Part shown: positions 8,810 through 17,489 of the stretch, piece by piece
Layout of the letters: the number at the start of each line of letters is the position of its first letter
How positions within the stretch are numbered: position 1 is the first letter of the stretch
DNA from: Stigmatella erecta
Lineage (GTDB): Bacteria; Myxococcota; Myxococcia; Myxococcales; Myxococcaceae
Direction of reading: 5' to 3'
NCBI RefSeq assembly: GCF_900111745.1
Contig: NZ_FOIJ01000011.1
Span: 62,001-126,000, forward strand
Length of the DNA stretch: 64,000 nt
Notes under the pieces: model-generated
Database searches by the model: none
The model's input: only the letters and a program-made list of their open reading frames with translations
What the model was told of the DNA's origin: nothing
Translations under genes and position numbers: made by a program

Positions 8810-9559
8810 ATGAAAACAGCTTCCCTGTGTGGAATCACGATGGCGCTGACGATGGCGCTGGGCTGCTCGAACGGACCTGTGGGCGTGGCGGAGGAGGCCG
8901 AAGGCTTCACGATGCTTCAGCACCACCCGTCCATGCTCGAGGCCAGCTACCAGTCGGGTGGCGCGTCCGTGCGCGCGATGCTGGTGGAGAGCGCGCCCAA
9001 CGTCGTGGAGGTGACGTACGACTTCGGGGATCCGGTCATCGCGTTCCGCATTGATTACAACCAGGGCGAGGGCCACTTCATGCCGAACGGCAACCCGCTC
9101 GACGCGGCGCAGGCCCGGCTGATCACCCCGCTGCTCGAGGGCATCTCCCAGGCCGTGCCGGAAGAGGACTCGGCACGCTCGCGCGTCGAGAACGCGGCGA
9201 TGCGGCAGACGAGCTTCATGCAGATCGTCCCGGTGGGCGAGCCCCTCTCGCCGTACCGCTTCGTCGCGGAGCGCGGCTGGACGCACATCTCCTGCTCCTG
9301 CGGCAGCCAGAACATCGGCGGCTATACGCGCCAGGCGGGCCGGGGCTGTAGCTGCAACGGCGGCTCGGGCAACGGCTGCAAGGGCCGCTGCGGCCAGGGC
9401 TGTGGCATCAACAGCACCCCCAAGTGCGTGGGCTCGACGGCCTACACGCAGGACTGCGCCAAGCACGACTACGGCCTCGGCAGCTTCGCGGCCGCCTCGG
9501 ACGACTACTCCTTCGCGAGCAACAACTGCAGCTGCAGTGGAGTCGGATCCTGCGAGTAA
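8810..9559 (+). CDS. Cys-rich lipoprotein with phospholipase-A2-like DCxxHDYG motif
   Basis: 249 residues. The N-terminal leader ends in a lipobox (MALGCS; Cys19), so it should be a lipoprotein. The middle (about 25-150) has no recognised domain. The last 90 residues are rich in Cys and Gly and contain SCSCGSQ, CKGRCGQGCGI and YTQDCAKHDYGLG. The Cys-x2-His-Asp-Tyr-Gly arrangement resembles the catalytic motif of prokaryotic phospholipase A2 (CxxHDxG), but overall similarity is not demonstrable by eye. Alternatively it could be a small disulfide-rich binding module. It is the first of a run of exported proteins, and the next gene begins inside its final codons. Confidence 0.65.
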   Translation: MKTASLCGITMALTMALGCSNGPVGVAEEAEGFTMLQHHPSMLEASYQSGGASVRAMLVESAPNVVEVTYDFGDPVIAFRIDYNQGEGHFMPNGNPLDAAQARLITPLLEGISQAVPEEDSARSRVENAAMRQTSFMQIVPVGEPLSPYRFVAERGWTHISCSCGSQNIGGYTRQAGRGCSCNGGSGNGCKGRCGQGCGINSTPKCVGSTAYTQDCAKHDYGLGSFAAASDDYSFASNNCSCSGVGSCE

Positions 9560-10152
9560 CCGCCCCGCTGCCCCTTCTCACCGCGCTGGCCGTGCTCGCG
9601 GGCACGGCCTTCGCGTGCAACCGTTCCTCCAGTCCCTGTCCTGACGGCGCACGGCTGCATGGCCGCGCCCCGCCGGAGGGGACCCTGCAATGGTGCGCGA
9701 AGCCCGATGGCCAGAAGCATGGCCGTTGGGCGGAGTGGCACCCCAATGGGAAGCTCAAGACCGAGGGCAGCTATGCCCAGGGCAAGATGGAAGGCCGCTG
9801 GGTCAGCTACTTCCCGACCGGTGTGAAGCAGCTCGAAGGCGAGTACCAGGGCGGCCTCAAGCGGGGCCAGTGGACGCTCTACTACGAGGAAGGACCCAAG
9901 AACCGCGAGGAGGTCCACGCCCCCGGCTCCAACGCGGTGAAGTGGACGGCGTGGCGCTCTGACGGGCAGGTGTGGGCCGAAGGAACGCTCGTGGGTCAGC
10001 GCCCGCAGGGGCCCTACTCCGAATGGCACCCCAACGGGGTGCTGGCCGCCCAGGGCCTCTACGAGGACGGCCGTCAAACCGGGCAGTGGACCTACTGGGA
10101 TCTCCAGGGCCATGCCTCGGCCGAGCCGCAGGGCGACTTCGCCAAGGAGTGA
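9550..10152 (+). CDS. Exported YwqK/MORN-variant repeat protein, probable CTG start
   Basis: From CTG 9550 the protein has 200 residues, starting with RVTAPLPLLTALAVLAGTAFAC, a clear export signal ending next to Cys. No ATG, GTG or TTG lies near. The closest in-frame GTG (9424) would add 42 residues read out of frame within the upstream gene. GGAG at 9538-9541 sits 8 bases before the CTG, supporting it. The body is a chain of MORN-variant repeats (WHPNGKLKTEGSYAQGKMEG, YFPTGVKQLEGEYQGG, WHPNGVLAAQGLYEDG) as in YwqK-family proteins. Function is unknown; such repeats usually give a beta-sheet scaffold. It overlaps the Cys-rich lipoprotein gene by 10 bases and is followed 4 bases later by the protease gene. 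Confidence 0.65.
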   Translation: MRVTAPLPLLTALAVLAGTAFACNRSSSPCPDGARLHGRAPPEGTLQWCAKPDGQKHGRWAEWHPNGKLKTEGSYAQGKMEGRWVSYFPTGVKQLEGEYQGGLKRGQWTLYYEEGPKNREEVHAPGSNAVKWTAWRSDGQVWAEGTLVGQRPQGPYSEWHPNGVLAAQGLYEDGRQTGQWTYWDLQGHASAEPQGDFAKE

Positions 10153-10156
10153 GTCC

Positions 10157-11239
10157 ATGCGCGGGCCCACCGTCATGCTGCTCGCCATGGCGGTGGGTGC
10201 GTGCGGCCTGCCGGTGGAGCCGGGCCTCGCGGCGCACCGGCAGGCCGTCACCGGCGGGGTGGCCGAGCCCGGCTTCCCCGCGGTGGGTGCGATCGTCCCG
10301 GTTTCGCCGCTCTGCGGCGAGCCGGACGAGGCGCAGCCGGTCACCTGCACCGGCACGCTGATCGCCCCCCGGGCCGTGCTGACCGCGGCGCACTGCATCG
10401 AGAACGCCGATTACCCGCGGTCGCTCTCGGTGGTGTTCGCCACCGAGGCTTCGCAAGCCCGTCTCCCCGAGCGCGTGCGGACCCTCGATGGCCGGATACA
10501 CCCCGCATGGCTGCCGGGAGAGAACGACCTTGGCGTCCTGATTCTGGCGGAGGATGCCCCGGTGGCCCCGGTGCCGCTGGCCGGGGAGGCCTTTCCGGAA
10601 GACGGGGTGGGCCAGACCGTCCAGGTGGTGGGATTCGGCCTCGATGACCAAGGCCGCACCGGCCACCGGCGAAGCGGCACCGCCCAGGTGAGCTCGGCCA
10701 CGGAGCGAACCTTCTCCATCACGGCCGCCCCCGGCATGTCCTGCAGCGGCGACAGCGGCGGTCCCGTGTTCCTGGAGACCGGTGGGGCCCAGCACCTGGT
10801 GGGCGTCACCTCCTACGGCAATCTCGCCTGCACGGCGGGCACCAACATGCGCATCGATGTGCAGGAGGCGTTCCTCCAGAGGGCCCTGGAGGCAGCAGCT
10901 TACACACCTCCGGCCCGGCAGCCCCTCGGCCCCGAGGTGGACGCGTGCACGGTGCGCTGCCAGGAACACGCTGACTGTCCCCTGGGGATGGCCTGTGTCC
11001 CGTGGGCCTCCGGCGAGAAGAGCTGCGCGGTGGCGGGCCTGGAGGCAGGCCGCTTCGGTCCGGCCTGTACGCACTCGGATGACACCCGCCTGTGTGTGAA
11101 GGCGGGAGCAGGGTGCCGCGTGTGGCAGCCGTGTGTGGACACCGCGGGAGGCGGTTGCTCGGCGTCGGGAGGCCCAGGCCCCCTGGCCGGGCTCCTCCTC
11201 GCCCTGCTCGCGCTGGCCGCCAGGCGGCCCTTTCGTTAA
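10157..11239 (+). CDS. Trypsin-like serine protease (S1A) with MYXO-CTERM-type tail
   Basis: 360 residues from ATG 10157, four bases after the preceding stop. The leader ends in VGAC, a possible lipobox. The chymotrypsin fold has the complete triad: TAAHC (His79), NDLGVL (Asp124) and SCSGDSGGP (Ser200). A Cys-rich segment of about 75 residues follows (DACTVRCQEHADCPLGMAC). The protein closes with CSASGGPGPLAG, a hydrophobic helix and a short Arg tail, the architecture of the myxobacterial MYXO-CTERM surface-sorting signal. It is probably a cell-surface or secreted endopeptidase. Having both a lipobox-like start and a MYXO-CTERM tail is unusual. Confidence 0.9.
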   Translation: MRGPTVMLLAMAVGACGLPVEPGLAAHRQAVTGGVAEPGFPAVGAIVPVSPLCGEPDEAQPVTCTGTLIAPRAVLTAAHCIENADYPRSLSVVFATEASQARLPERVRTLDGRIHPAWLPGENDLGVLILAEDAPVAPVPLAGEAFPEDGVGQTVQVVGFGLDDQGRTGHRRSGTAQVSSATERTFSITAAPGMSCSGDSGGPVFLETGGAQHLVGVTSYGNLACTAGTNMRIDVQEAFLQRALEAAAYTPPARQPLGPEVDACTVRCQEHADCPLGMACVPWASGEKSCAVAGLEAGRFGPACTHSDDTRLCVKAGAGCRVWQPCVDTAGGGCSASGGPGPLAGLLLALLALAARRPFR

Positions 11240-11271
11240 GGTCCCTCCTCCAGCCGCTGGAGGAAGTTCCC

Positions 11272-12423
11272 ATGAGAAGCGTCCTCACCTCGCCTGGATA
11301 CCTTCTCGCAGGACTGCTCCTCACCAGCGGGTGCCAACCCGCCCCCCAGGAGGACACCGTGCTCCTCCAGCCAGGGGAGGTGCTCCCCACGGAGACGTTC
11401 TTCCTCGGCTCGCGCGGGGATGCCAGCCAGGACGGCGTTAGCCCCGTCTTCACCCGGACGGCCCTGGGCCCAGGCCTCCGCTATCAGCTCACCCTTCGGG
11501 AGGAAGGCCCCGGGGAAGCCAGGGCGGCCTTGCAGTTGAGCGTGAACGGCGGAAAGGACTGGTTCCATCCCGAGCCCGTCCCCGGCACCGCCGCGGCCCT
11601 GGAGACGTCCTACACCGTCATGGGCCAGGGCCATCCCCTGGCCGCGCGCCTCGTCCGCGCCTCGCGCTCGAACAACGAGGGAACGCTCACGCTGACCCTC
11701 GCGTTGCTGTCCCCCTCGCCCCGCTGCGAGTCGGCCAGCGAGTGCGAGGACGGCAACCTCTGCACGGTGGACACGTGCAACCCGGACGGCACCTGTGGCC
11801 ACGAGCAGGTGCTCTGTGTGGCGGGCACCGCCTGCACGCCGGGCCTGGCTCCGGCCACGCCGCCTCCCGGCGAGGAGGCGCCCCGCTCCCCTGACGGCGG
11901 CACCTGCGTGGATGCGCACCATCCCTCGCTGGTGGTCAACGGCCCGCTCGACATGACGCTGGAGTGTGGCGTGGATGCCTGGGTGGATCCCGGTGCCTCG
12001 GCGACGGACGCGTGTGGCGCCGTCCCGGTGCGGACCTACAACTCGGGCCAGGATGCCTACGGCCCCGGCCCCAACCCCTGCGCCGAGGGGACCTACCCGG
12101 TGCAGTACATCGCCTGGAATGCGCTCGGCTACACCGTGAAGGCCATCCGCTCGGTGCGCGTGGACGACCGGACGCCGCCCACGCTGAAGCTCAAGGGGCC
12201 CGCCTTCATGACGCACCCCTGCGGCAGCCCGTGGGCGGACCCGGGCGTCGAGGCCTTCGACGCCTGCTATGGCTACATCGCGCCCGAGGTGAAGTGGCAG
12301 GGCGAGGTGAATGGCTGGCTCGAAGGCACCTACACCAAGGTCTACACCTTGACGGACAGTGGCGGAAACGCCGCCCTGCCCGTCCGCCGCACCGTCCAGG
12401 TCGTCAACTGCCCCTGGAAGTAG
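11272..12423 (+). CDS. Lipoprotein with Cys-rich motif and two Ig-like (DUF5011/HYR-type) domains
   Basis: 383 residues. The signal sequence ends in the lipobox LTSGC. Residues about 25-145 form an unrecognised beta-rich domain. Next comes a Cys-rich stretch CESASECEDGNLCTVDTC, common in myxobacterial surface proteins. Two consecutive Ig-like domains follow, each with VDPG or ADPG, a DAC and a YTV/YT turn as in DUF5011/HYR modules. It is likely a surface adhesin or scaffold. Its start lies 32 bases after the protease stop, so it may be the fourth gene of the secreted run. It ends 6 bases from the convergent LVIVD gene. Confidence 0.72.
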   Translation: MRSVLTSPGYLLAGLLLTSGCQPAPQEDTVLLQPGEVLPTETFFLGSRGDASQDGVSPVFTRTALGPGLRYQLTLREEGPGEARAALQLSVNGGKDWFHPEPVPGTAAALETSYTVMGQGHPLAARLVRASRSNNEGTLTLTLALLSPSPRCESASECEDGNLCTVDTCNPDGTCGHEQVLCVAGTACTPGLAPATPPPGEEAPRSPDGGTCVDAHHPSLVVNGPLDMTLECGVDAWVDPGASATDACGAVPVRTYNSGQDAYGPGPNPCAEGTYPVQYIAWNALGYTVKAIRSVRVDDRTPPTLKLKGPAFMTHPCGSPWADPGVEAFDACYGYIAPEVKWQGEVNGWLEGTYTKVYTLTDSGGNAALPVRRTVQVVNCPWK

Positions 12424-12429
12424 CCCGCG

Positions 12430-14043
12430 TCATTTCTCCCGCAGGATGAGCAGACCGCGCGAGGTGTCCACCGTGTAGATGTACCCATCTCCCGGGACGC
12501 GGATGCCGATGGAGCCGTCGAAGTAGCCCCCCCGGTTCACATCGTTCTCCCGGAAGGTGTTGAAGTACGCCACCTGCGTGGGCTGGGTGGGGTTGGACAC
12601 GTCCAGCACCCTCACGCCTTCCTGATACCAGGAGAGGTAGAGGCGCTTGCCCACCAGCACCATGTTGTGAATGGAGACGATGGGCCGGAGCTGGAACGTG
12701 CCGATCTTCACCATCTGGGAGGGCTCCGTGACATCGAGCGTGCGCAGGTGCTCGAACGGCCCCTCTCCGCCCATGAACGCGAGGGTCCGGCCCCCGAACA
12801 CCCCCACCGCGTTCGCATGGCTGTAGTGGTTGGGGAAGTTGTAGGTGCCCAGCGTCTGGATGTTCTGGGGATCGCTCACGTCGGCGATGACGAAGCCGTC
12901 CGTCGAGTAATTGACGTAGAGCCGGTGGCCCACGGCGAACATGTCGTGCGGGGTGCCGTTGGTAAAAGGGTTGTACCGGTTGAGCTCGACCGGCTCCAGG
13001 GCATGGGAGACGTCGTAGAGGATGACGCCCTTGACGTCGGTGGCATAGAGGCGGTTGCCCTCGACGAAGACGGTGTGCACCCGGTCGTTTCCCAGCGAGA
13101 GGCTGCGCACGAACTGGGGGTCCGCAGGCTGCCGGATGTCGAAGAGGAGCACGCCCCGGGCGTCACTGGCCACGTAGAGCGCGTTGTCCTTCGCCCACAC
13201 CCCGTTCCAGATGCCATCTCCCGGAAACTGGACGGTCTTCACCAGCACGGGGGCCGCCTTGTCGCTCACGTCAAAGACGCTCAGCCCTCCCGGCATGCCG
13301 AAGCCGGTGATGGACACCACATAAGCGTGGTTGTGGGTGACGTACACATCCACCGGCATGGCCATGTCCACGAAGCGCTCGGAGACCTTCTCCAGGCCGG
13401 AGGCCTCTTGCTCTCCCCTCGCCCACGTCATCCGCGACGAGGTGAAGGTGGCCCGGCTGCTCAACCGCCCGTTGAGGCAGGACACGTAGCACCCGTTGAA
13501 CTCAGGAGCCTGCGGCGCCGCGCAGGTGACGAGCGACGTGCGGCGCGTGCCGCCATCGGGATAGCTCTGGTCCGTGTAGAAGAGACGGGAGTTTCCCTGC
13601 CGCAGCTCCGTGGCGGGCCTGTTGTTGAAGAGCGGCGTTCCCCCATCCGCGCTCAGGATCAACGAGGAGGAGAAGTCGTAGCTGCCGGCCCCGGAGCTTG
13701 ACTCCTGGCGCATGGCCAGCACGTACAGGCCCTCCTGGCCCGCCTGGGCCAGGGACGCGTCATCGCACGCCGAGAGATCGAAGCTCGACAACTCCCCGCA
13801 GGGGGCCGCGCCGGACACGATGCCGCAGGAGGCATACCGGCCCGTGTCCACCCGGTTGCCCAGCTCTTCGAGCGGCACATAGGTGCCATCCCACTCACCA
13901 GCCCCCCCACCCGCGTCTGCCCCCGCGTCACCGTCCGAGGGGACGGAAGCATCTGGAGAATCCGGGGTCCGGGCGTCCTCCGAGCACCCCGTGAGCGCAA
14001 TTCCCAGCGCCAACAAGCCTCCACCGATGTGCTTCCAGGCCAT
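12430..14043 (-). CDS. LVIVD-repeat beta-propeller lipoprotein
   Basis: 537 residues. ATG 14043 is preceded at 7 bases by AAAGGAGGG, a strong ribosome site that decides the start. The leader ends in LTGC, followed by a disordered Asp/Ala/Gly-rich linker. From about residue 225 on there are repeated blades such as GLSVFDVSDKAAPV, GVLLFDIRQPADPQ and GVRVLDVSNPTQP, the LVIVD pattern expected to form a multi-blade propeller. Such proteins are outer-membrane or surface lipoproteins of unknown, probably binding, function. It is convergent with the Ig-like lipoprotein gene and divergent from the polysaccharide lyase. Confidence 0.85.
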   Translation of the reverse strand: MAWKHIGGGLLALGIALTGCSEDARTPDSPDASVPSDGDAGADAGGGAGEWDGTYVPLEELGNRVDTGRYASCGIVSGAAPCGELSSFDLSACDDASLAQAGQEGLYVLAMRQESSSGAGSYDFSSSLILSADGGTPLFNNRPATELRQGNSRLFYTDQSYPDGGTRRTSLVTCAAPQAPEFNGCYVSCLNGRLSSRATFTSSRMTWARGEQEASGLEKVSERFVDMAMPVDVYVTHNHAYVVSITGFGMPGGLSVFDVSDKAAPVLVKTVQFPGDGIWNGVWAKDNALYVASDARGVLLFDIRQPADPQFVRSLSLGNDRVHTVFVEGNRLYATDVKGVILYDVSHALEPVELNRYNPFTNGTPHDMFAVGHRLYVNYSTDGFVIADVSDPQNIQTLGTYNFPNHYSHANAVGVFGGRTLAFMGGEGPFEHLRTLDVTEPSQMVKIGTFQLRPIVSIHNMVLVGKRLYLSWYQEGVRVLDVSNPTQPTQVAYFNTFRENDVNRGGYFDGSIGIRVPGDGYIYTVDTSRGLLILREK

Positions 14044-14178
14044 GGCAATCCCTCCTTTGAACACTCAAGGAGAACGTGTTCCCGGCCCTTTCTTCCCCCT
14101 GGCCTCCCCAGGGTACTCGCTTTTCGACGCGGGAAAATGAGCTGCCACCAAGCGGAATTCACGGCATAATCCATTTAA

Positions 14179-14192
14179 CCAGCATTTGCTGG
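14179..14192. promoter_or_regulatory. Small inverted repeat in the divergent region before the polysaccharide lyase
   Basis: CCAGC and GCTGG are separated by ATTT in the 194-bp region between divergent genes, about 45 bases before the lyase start. It could be an operator or an mRNA hairpin; evidence is positional only. Confidence 0.25.
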
Positions 14193-14237
14193 CTTGCGCT
14201 GTCCCTGCGCATCTCCCCCTCTTCCCTCCGGAGTCCC

Positions 14238-15005
14238 ATGAAACTCAAGAACATCGCCGCGGCGGCTGGCCTCTCCCTGCTTGCGACCGGCCTGATTGCC
14301 GAGGCCGCGGTCCTCTTCCACAACTCCGGAACCCTCTCGGGATGGAACTCCATCAACAGGGAGCACAAGGGCAGCGTGAACGAGGTGACGAACATCACCT
14401 ACGAGGGGCCCACCGCCATCAAGGTCACCCAGGTGTATGATCCGTCGTACACCGGCCGCTATCACTCGGAGGTCGTGAAGAACAACGTGTACCGCCGCGG
14501 CGACACGGGCTTCTACGGCTTCGCGTTCCGGCTGCAGGAGGACTGGCAGTTCCAGCCGCAGTCTTTCAACATCGCCCAGTTCATCGCGGACTTCTCCAAC
14601 ACCGGCTGCGACGACTACATGCCGTCCAGCATGATCTGGCTGCAGGGCAACCAGCTCTTCACGCGCGTGAAGCAGGGCACGGTGTGCAGCCAGAAGACGG
14701 TGACGTTCGGCAACCTCGCCACCGTCTCCGCCGGGCAATGGCACAAGGTCGTCATGCACGTGAAGTGGGCGAGCGACGGCACCGGCTTCTACAAGCTCTG
14801 GTTCAACGGCCAGAAGGTCCTCGAGCAGTACAACCTGAACACCACCGTCGCGGACGACCGGTACTTCCAGTTCCGCGTGGGGCTCTACGCGAACGGCTGG
14901 CATGACACCGGGTACATGCAGGGCAGCCAGGGAACGCGCAGCATCTGGTTCGACGAGATTGGCGCGGGCACCACCTTCGCCGACGCCGATCCCTCTCAGT
15001 GGTAA
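14238..15005 (+). CDS. Secreted polysaccharide lyase-like protein (heparin-lyase-I / PL20-like jelly roll)
   Basis: 255 residues with a Sec signal peptide (MKLKNIAAAAGLSLLATG, cleavage near AEA). CCGGAG lies just ahead of the ATG. The body has the concanavalin-like sandwich pattern of the Polysacc_lyase family: YHSEVVKNN, FYGFAFRLQEDW, QWHKVVMHVKWASDGTG, FKLWFNGQ-like KLWFNGQKVL and a final IWFDEIGAG strand. Family members cleave uronic-acid polysaccharides by beta-elimination. The exact substrate (glucuronan, heparin-like or alginate) cannot be told. It stands next to a levanase on the opposite strand, fitting a polysaccharide-scavenging locus. Confidence 0.7.
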   Translation: MKLKNIAAAAGLSLLATGLIAEAAVLFHNSGTLSGWNSINREHKGSVNEVTNITYEGPTAIKVTQVYDPSYTGRYHSEVVKNNVYRRGDTGFYGFAFRLQEDWQFQPQSFNIAQFIADFSNTGCDDYMPSSMIWLQGNQLFTRVKQGTVCSQKTVTFGNLATVSAGQWHKVVMHVKWASDGTGFYKLWFNGQKVLEQYNLNTTVADDRYFQFRVGLYANGWHDTGYMQGSQGTRSIWFDEIGAGTTFADADPSQW

Positions 15006-15016
15006 ATCCCCTCCCT

Positions 15017-15040
15017 GGCACCGGGTCTTTCCCCGGTGCC
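15017..15040. terminator. Bidirectional hairpin between convergent lyase and levanase genes
   Basis: GGCACCGGG (15017-15025) pairs perfectly with CCCGGTGCC (15032-15040) across a 6-base loop, in the 45-bp gap between two gene ends. No long T-run follows. Confidence 0.6.
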
Positions 15041-15050
15041 GGGGCTGGGC

Positions 15051-17489
15051 TCACGGGCTCACGGTCACGTTCTGGATGAGCGCGGTGGCGTCGTGGACGT
15101 TGAGCCCGAAGAGCCCGCTCGCATACGCGGTATCCGTGGCGTCGATGACGGGCACGGTGCCGTGGTCCAGATACACCTGGAAGCGCGTGCCGCTGGCCAC
15201 CACCTTGAGGTGGTACGTCCGGCCCGCCACGATGGGCGCCGCGTACGTGGCGATGTCCCGGCCCGGGCGCCAGAGCTTGACCAGGCCCGCCGTGTCCACG
15301 TTGACCGTGTAGTGCTGGGTCGCGTCCGCGTTGGCGCGGAACGTCAGCGCCGCAGCGCCTCCGTAGGCCAGGCCCCCGTTGACCACGCGCACCTCCCCCT
15401 CATAGGTGAAGTTGCTGCCCGTCTGGGCACTGAGCAGAAAGCCATCTCCCGCCACCGCGCCCTGCTTGCCGCCCAGCGGCTCGGTCCAGATGCCCGCGGT
15501 GGCGCGCCACGGCCCCGCCAGGTTGGTGCGAAAGCCGGGGGCGTTCACCAGGAGGTTCTGCACGACGCCCGTGCCGTCGTAGACATTGATTCCGAAGCGG
15601 CCGCTGGCATGGGCCGTGTCGGTGGCGTCGATGAGGGGGGTGGTGCCGTTGTCCAGGTACACCCGGAAGCGCGCTCCCTGCGCCACCACCTTGAGGTGGT
15701 AGGTGCGTCCCACCACGAGGGGGACCGCGGCCAGGGCGATGTCCCGGCCGGGCCGCCACAGCTTGACGCCCAGTCCCGGGTGCACATTGACCGTGTAGTG
15801 CTGGGCCGCATCCGCGCTGGCCCGGAAGGTCAGCGCCGCCGCCACGCCGCTGACGACGCGCACGTCGCCCTCGTAGGTGAAGTCCGTGCCGCTCTGGCCG
15901 CTGAGGTAGAAGCCATTGGTGGCGCTCCCGGCCGCTCCCTGCTTCCCGCCCGTCACGTCCTGCCAGGTGCCGGCCACGGCCTTCCAGCCGCCGGCGAGGT
16001 TGGTCTCGAGCGTGGACTCGCCCGCGCCCCAGCTGGAGCCGAGCCGGTAGAGCTGCAAGGAGACCAGCTTGACGCTGCCGCCCTCCGCATAGAGGCGAAG
16101 CCCCTGACTGGCCGGGGCGGAGTTGAAGGAGACGGTGTCCGTCACCGACAGCTTGCCCTCGTTGCCGAACACCTCGAGCTGGCCGCGGTCGACGAGCAGC
16201 CGCATCTTCACCCGGCCGTTGACCGGCGCCAGCGGGGCCCCGTACAGCGTCTGCGCGGCCCGGTCATAGGTCACCAGGCGGTCGGCGGACCCATCCGCGC
16301 GGGCGTGCAGCTTGAAGCCAAAGCGCGACGCGGTGGCGCCGGTGAGCTCAAACTCGGCGAGCAGCTCGTAGGTGTCGGCCGAGGTCCCCGCGAGCGGATC
16401 CGTGGCCGGGTCGCTGGTCAGCACCCGGTTGCTCCAGACCGCGCTCTGGGTCCGCAGCGATTCGAGCTCCGCGATGGGATAGCGGGTCAGCCGGATTCCC
16501 TCGGGGAAGGTCTTCAGCTTCAGCTCGGCGGGAAAGGAGGCACTGCCCGTCCAGGTGCTGCCCGTGTTGCCCGGCATCCAGGCCATCTGGATGGTGCGCC
16601 CATCCGGCAGGTTGCTGAAGACGAGCCCCGCGTAGAAGGAGCCATCGAAGGTGTTGCGGCCCATGTCCATCCGCTGAGGCGTGGTCCAGGCCGGGGTGAA
16701 CACCGTGCCGTTGAACGCGCCGATGACGTACTCCCCGCTGGCATCCGTCATGACCCACTGGGTGTTGGCCGTGTTGCCATCCACCGCGAGCGGGAAGAAG
16801 TCCGGGCACTCGAAGAGCCAGCTGGCCGTGTACCGGCTGCGCCACGTCCAGTGCAGCAGGTCCGCCGAGGTGTACAGGTCCACCCCGTTGCCGCCCGCGT
16901 CGGACCACACCCCCATCACCCAGCGCGACGTCGGCGCATGCCAGAACACCTTGGGGTCCCGGCTGGTGCCCGCGGGGGTGACGACCTTGCGCCCGCCGTC
17001 GTAGGTCTGGAACGTCCGGCCCGCGTCGTTGCTGTAGTGCACGACGACGCCGTTGGTCCCGGCGAACACGACGATGGGCGGCTCGGTCCCGGTGCGCAGC
17101 CCCGAGGTATTGCCGGTATCCACGACCCCCGCCCCGGACCAAAGGTCCCCGGGGTGCACCCCGGGCTCGAGCGCCACGGGCTTCTGGGTCCAATGCACCA
17201 GGTCCGGGCTGGTGGCATGGCCCCAGTGCATGGTGTCCCAGGCCAGCCCATGGGGGTTGTGCTGGAAGAACAGGTGGTAGGTCCCGTTGTAATACAGCGG
17301 GGCGTTGACGTCGTTCATCCACCCCCCCCGGGCGCTGAAGTGAAACTGGCCCCGGTACGGCTCCGTGTAGGCCGTCGCGGGGTAGGGGAACTCGGGGTAG
17401 TCCACCACGGCGCCCGCATGGGCCGGCGCGGCAGGCCCCACGGCGGCGAGGGCCAGGGCCCCCGCGGACACAGCAGCTTTGATTTTCAA
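15051..17489 (-). CDS. Secreted GH32 levanase/fructanase with tandem CBM66 modules
   Basis: 812 residues using TTG 17489, which gives a clean Sec signal ending PAHA; no ATG or GTG produces a better start. The GH32 propeller shows WMND with nucleophile Asp60, SRDP with Asp178 and FECPD with acid/base Glu227. WMNDVNA replaces the usual WMNDPNG, a form I associate with levanase-type members. A beta-sandwich follows, then two successive modules (about 500-650 and 660-812) with FTYEGDVRVV, VNVHPG...KLWRPGRDIA and GRFGINVYD, closely like CBM66 of Bacillus SacC, which binds fructan chain ends. It should degrade levan or inulin outside the cell. Confidence 0.9.
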   Translation of the reverse strand: MKIKAAVSAGALALAAVGPAAPAHAGAVVDYPEFPYPATAYTEPYRGQFHFSARGGWMNDVNAPLYYNGTYHLFFQHNPHGLAWDTMHWGHATSPDLVHWTQKPVALEPGVHPGDLWSGAGVVDTGNTSGLRTGTEPPIVVFAGTNGVVVHYSNDAGRTFQTYDGGRKVVTPAGTSRDPKVFWHAPTSRWVMGVWSDAGGNGVDLYTSADLLHWTWRSRYTASWLFECPDFFPLAVDGNTANTQWVMTDASGEYVIGAFNGTVFTPAWTTPQRMDMGRNTFDGSFYAGLVFSNLPDGRTIQMAWMPGNTGSTWTGSASFPAELKLKTFPEGIRLTRYPIAELESLRTQSAVWSNRVLTSDPATDPLAGTSADTYELLAEFELTGATASRFGFKLHARADGSADRLVTYDRAAQTLYGAPLAPVNGRVKMRLLVDRGQLEVFGNEGKLSVTDTVSFNSAPASQGLRLYAEGGSVKLVSLQLYRLGSSWGAGESTLETNLAGGWKAVAGTWQDVTGGKQGAAGSATNGFYLSGQSGTDFTYEGDVRVVSGVAAALTFRASADAAQHYTVNVHPGLGVKLWRPGRDIALAAVPLVVGRTYHLKVVAQGARFRVYLDNGTTPLIDATDTAHASGRFGINVYDGTGVVQNLLVNAPGFRTNLAGPWRATAGIWTEPLGGKQGAVAGDGFLLSAQTGSNFTYEGEVRVVNGGLAYGGAAALTFRANADATQHYTVNVDTAGLVKLWRPGRDIATYAAPIVAGRTYHLKVVASGTRFQVYLDHGTVPVIDATDTAYASGLFGLNVHDATALIQNVTVSP
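15069..16000 (-). repeat. Tandem duplication of the CBM66-encoding segment
   Basis: The stretch about 15069-15500 is repeated at about 15555-16000 with a period near 485 bp. Long identical blocks occur in both, for example CCACCACCTTGAGGTGGTA and TTGACCGTGTAGTGCTGGG. Enough differences have accumulated that this is an old, selected duplication of a sugar-binding module and not an assembly artefact. Confidence 0.75.

Noticed and set aside
8810-9559. Calling the Cys-rich lipoprotein a phospholipase A2
   Set aside because: Only the DCxxHDYG motif and Cys richness match; the rest of the fold cannot be verified by eye.
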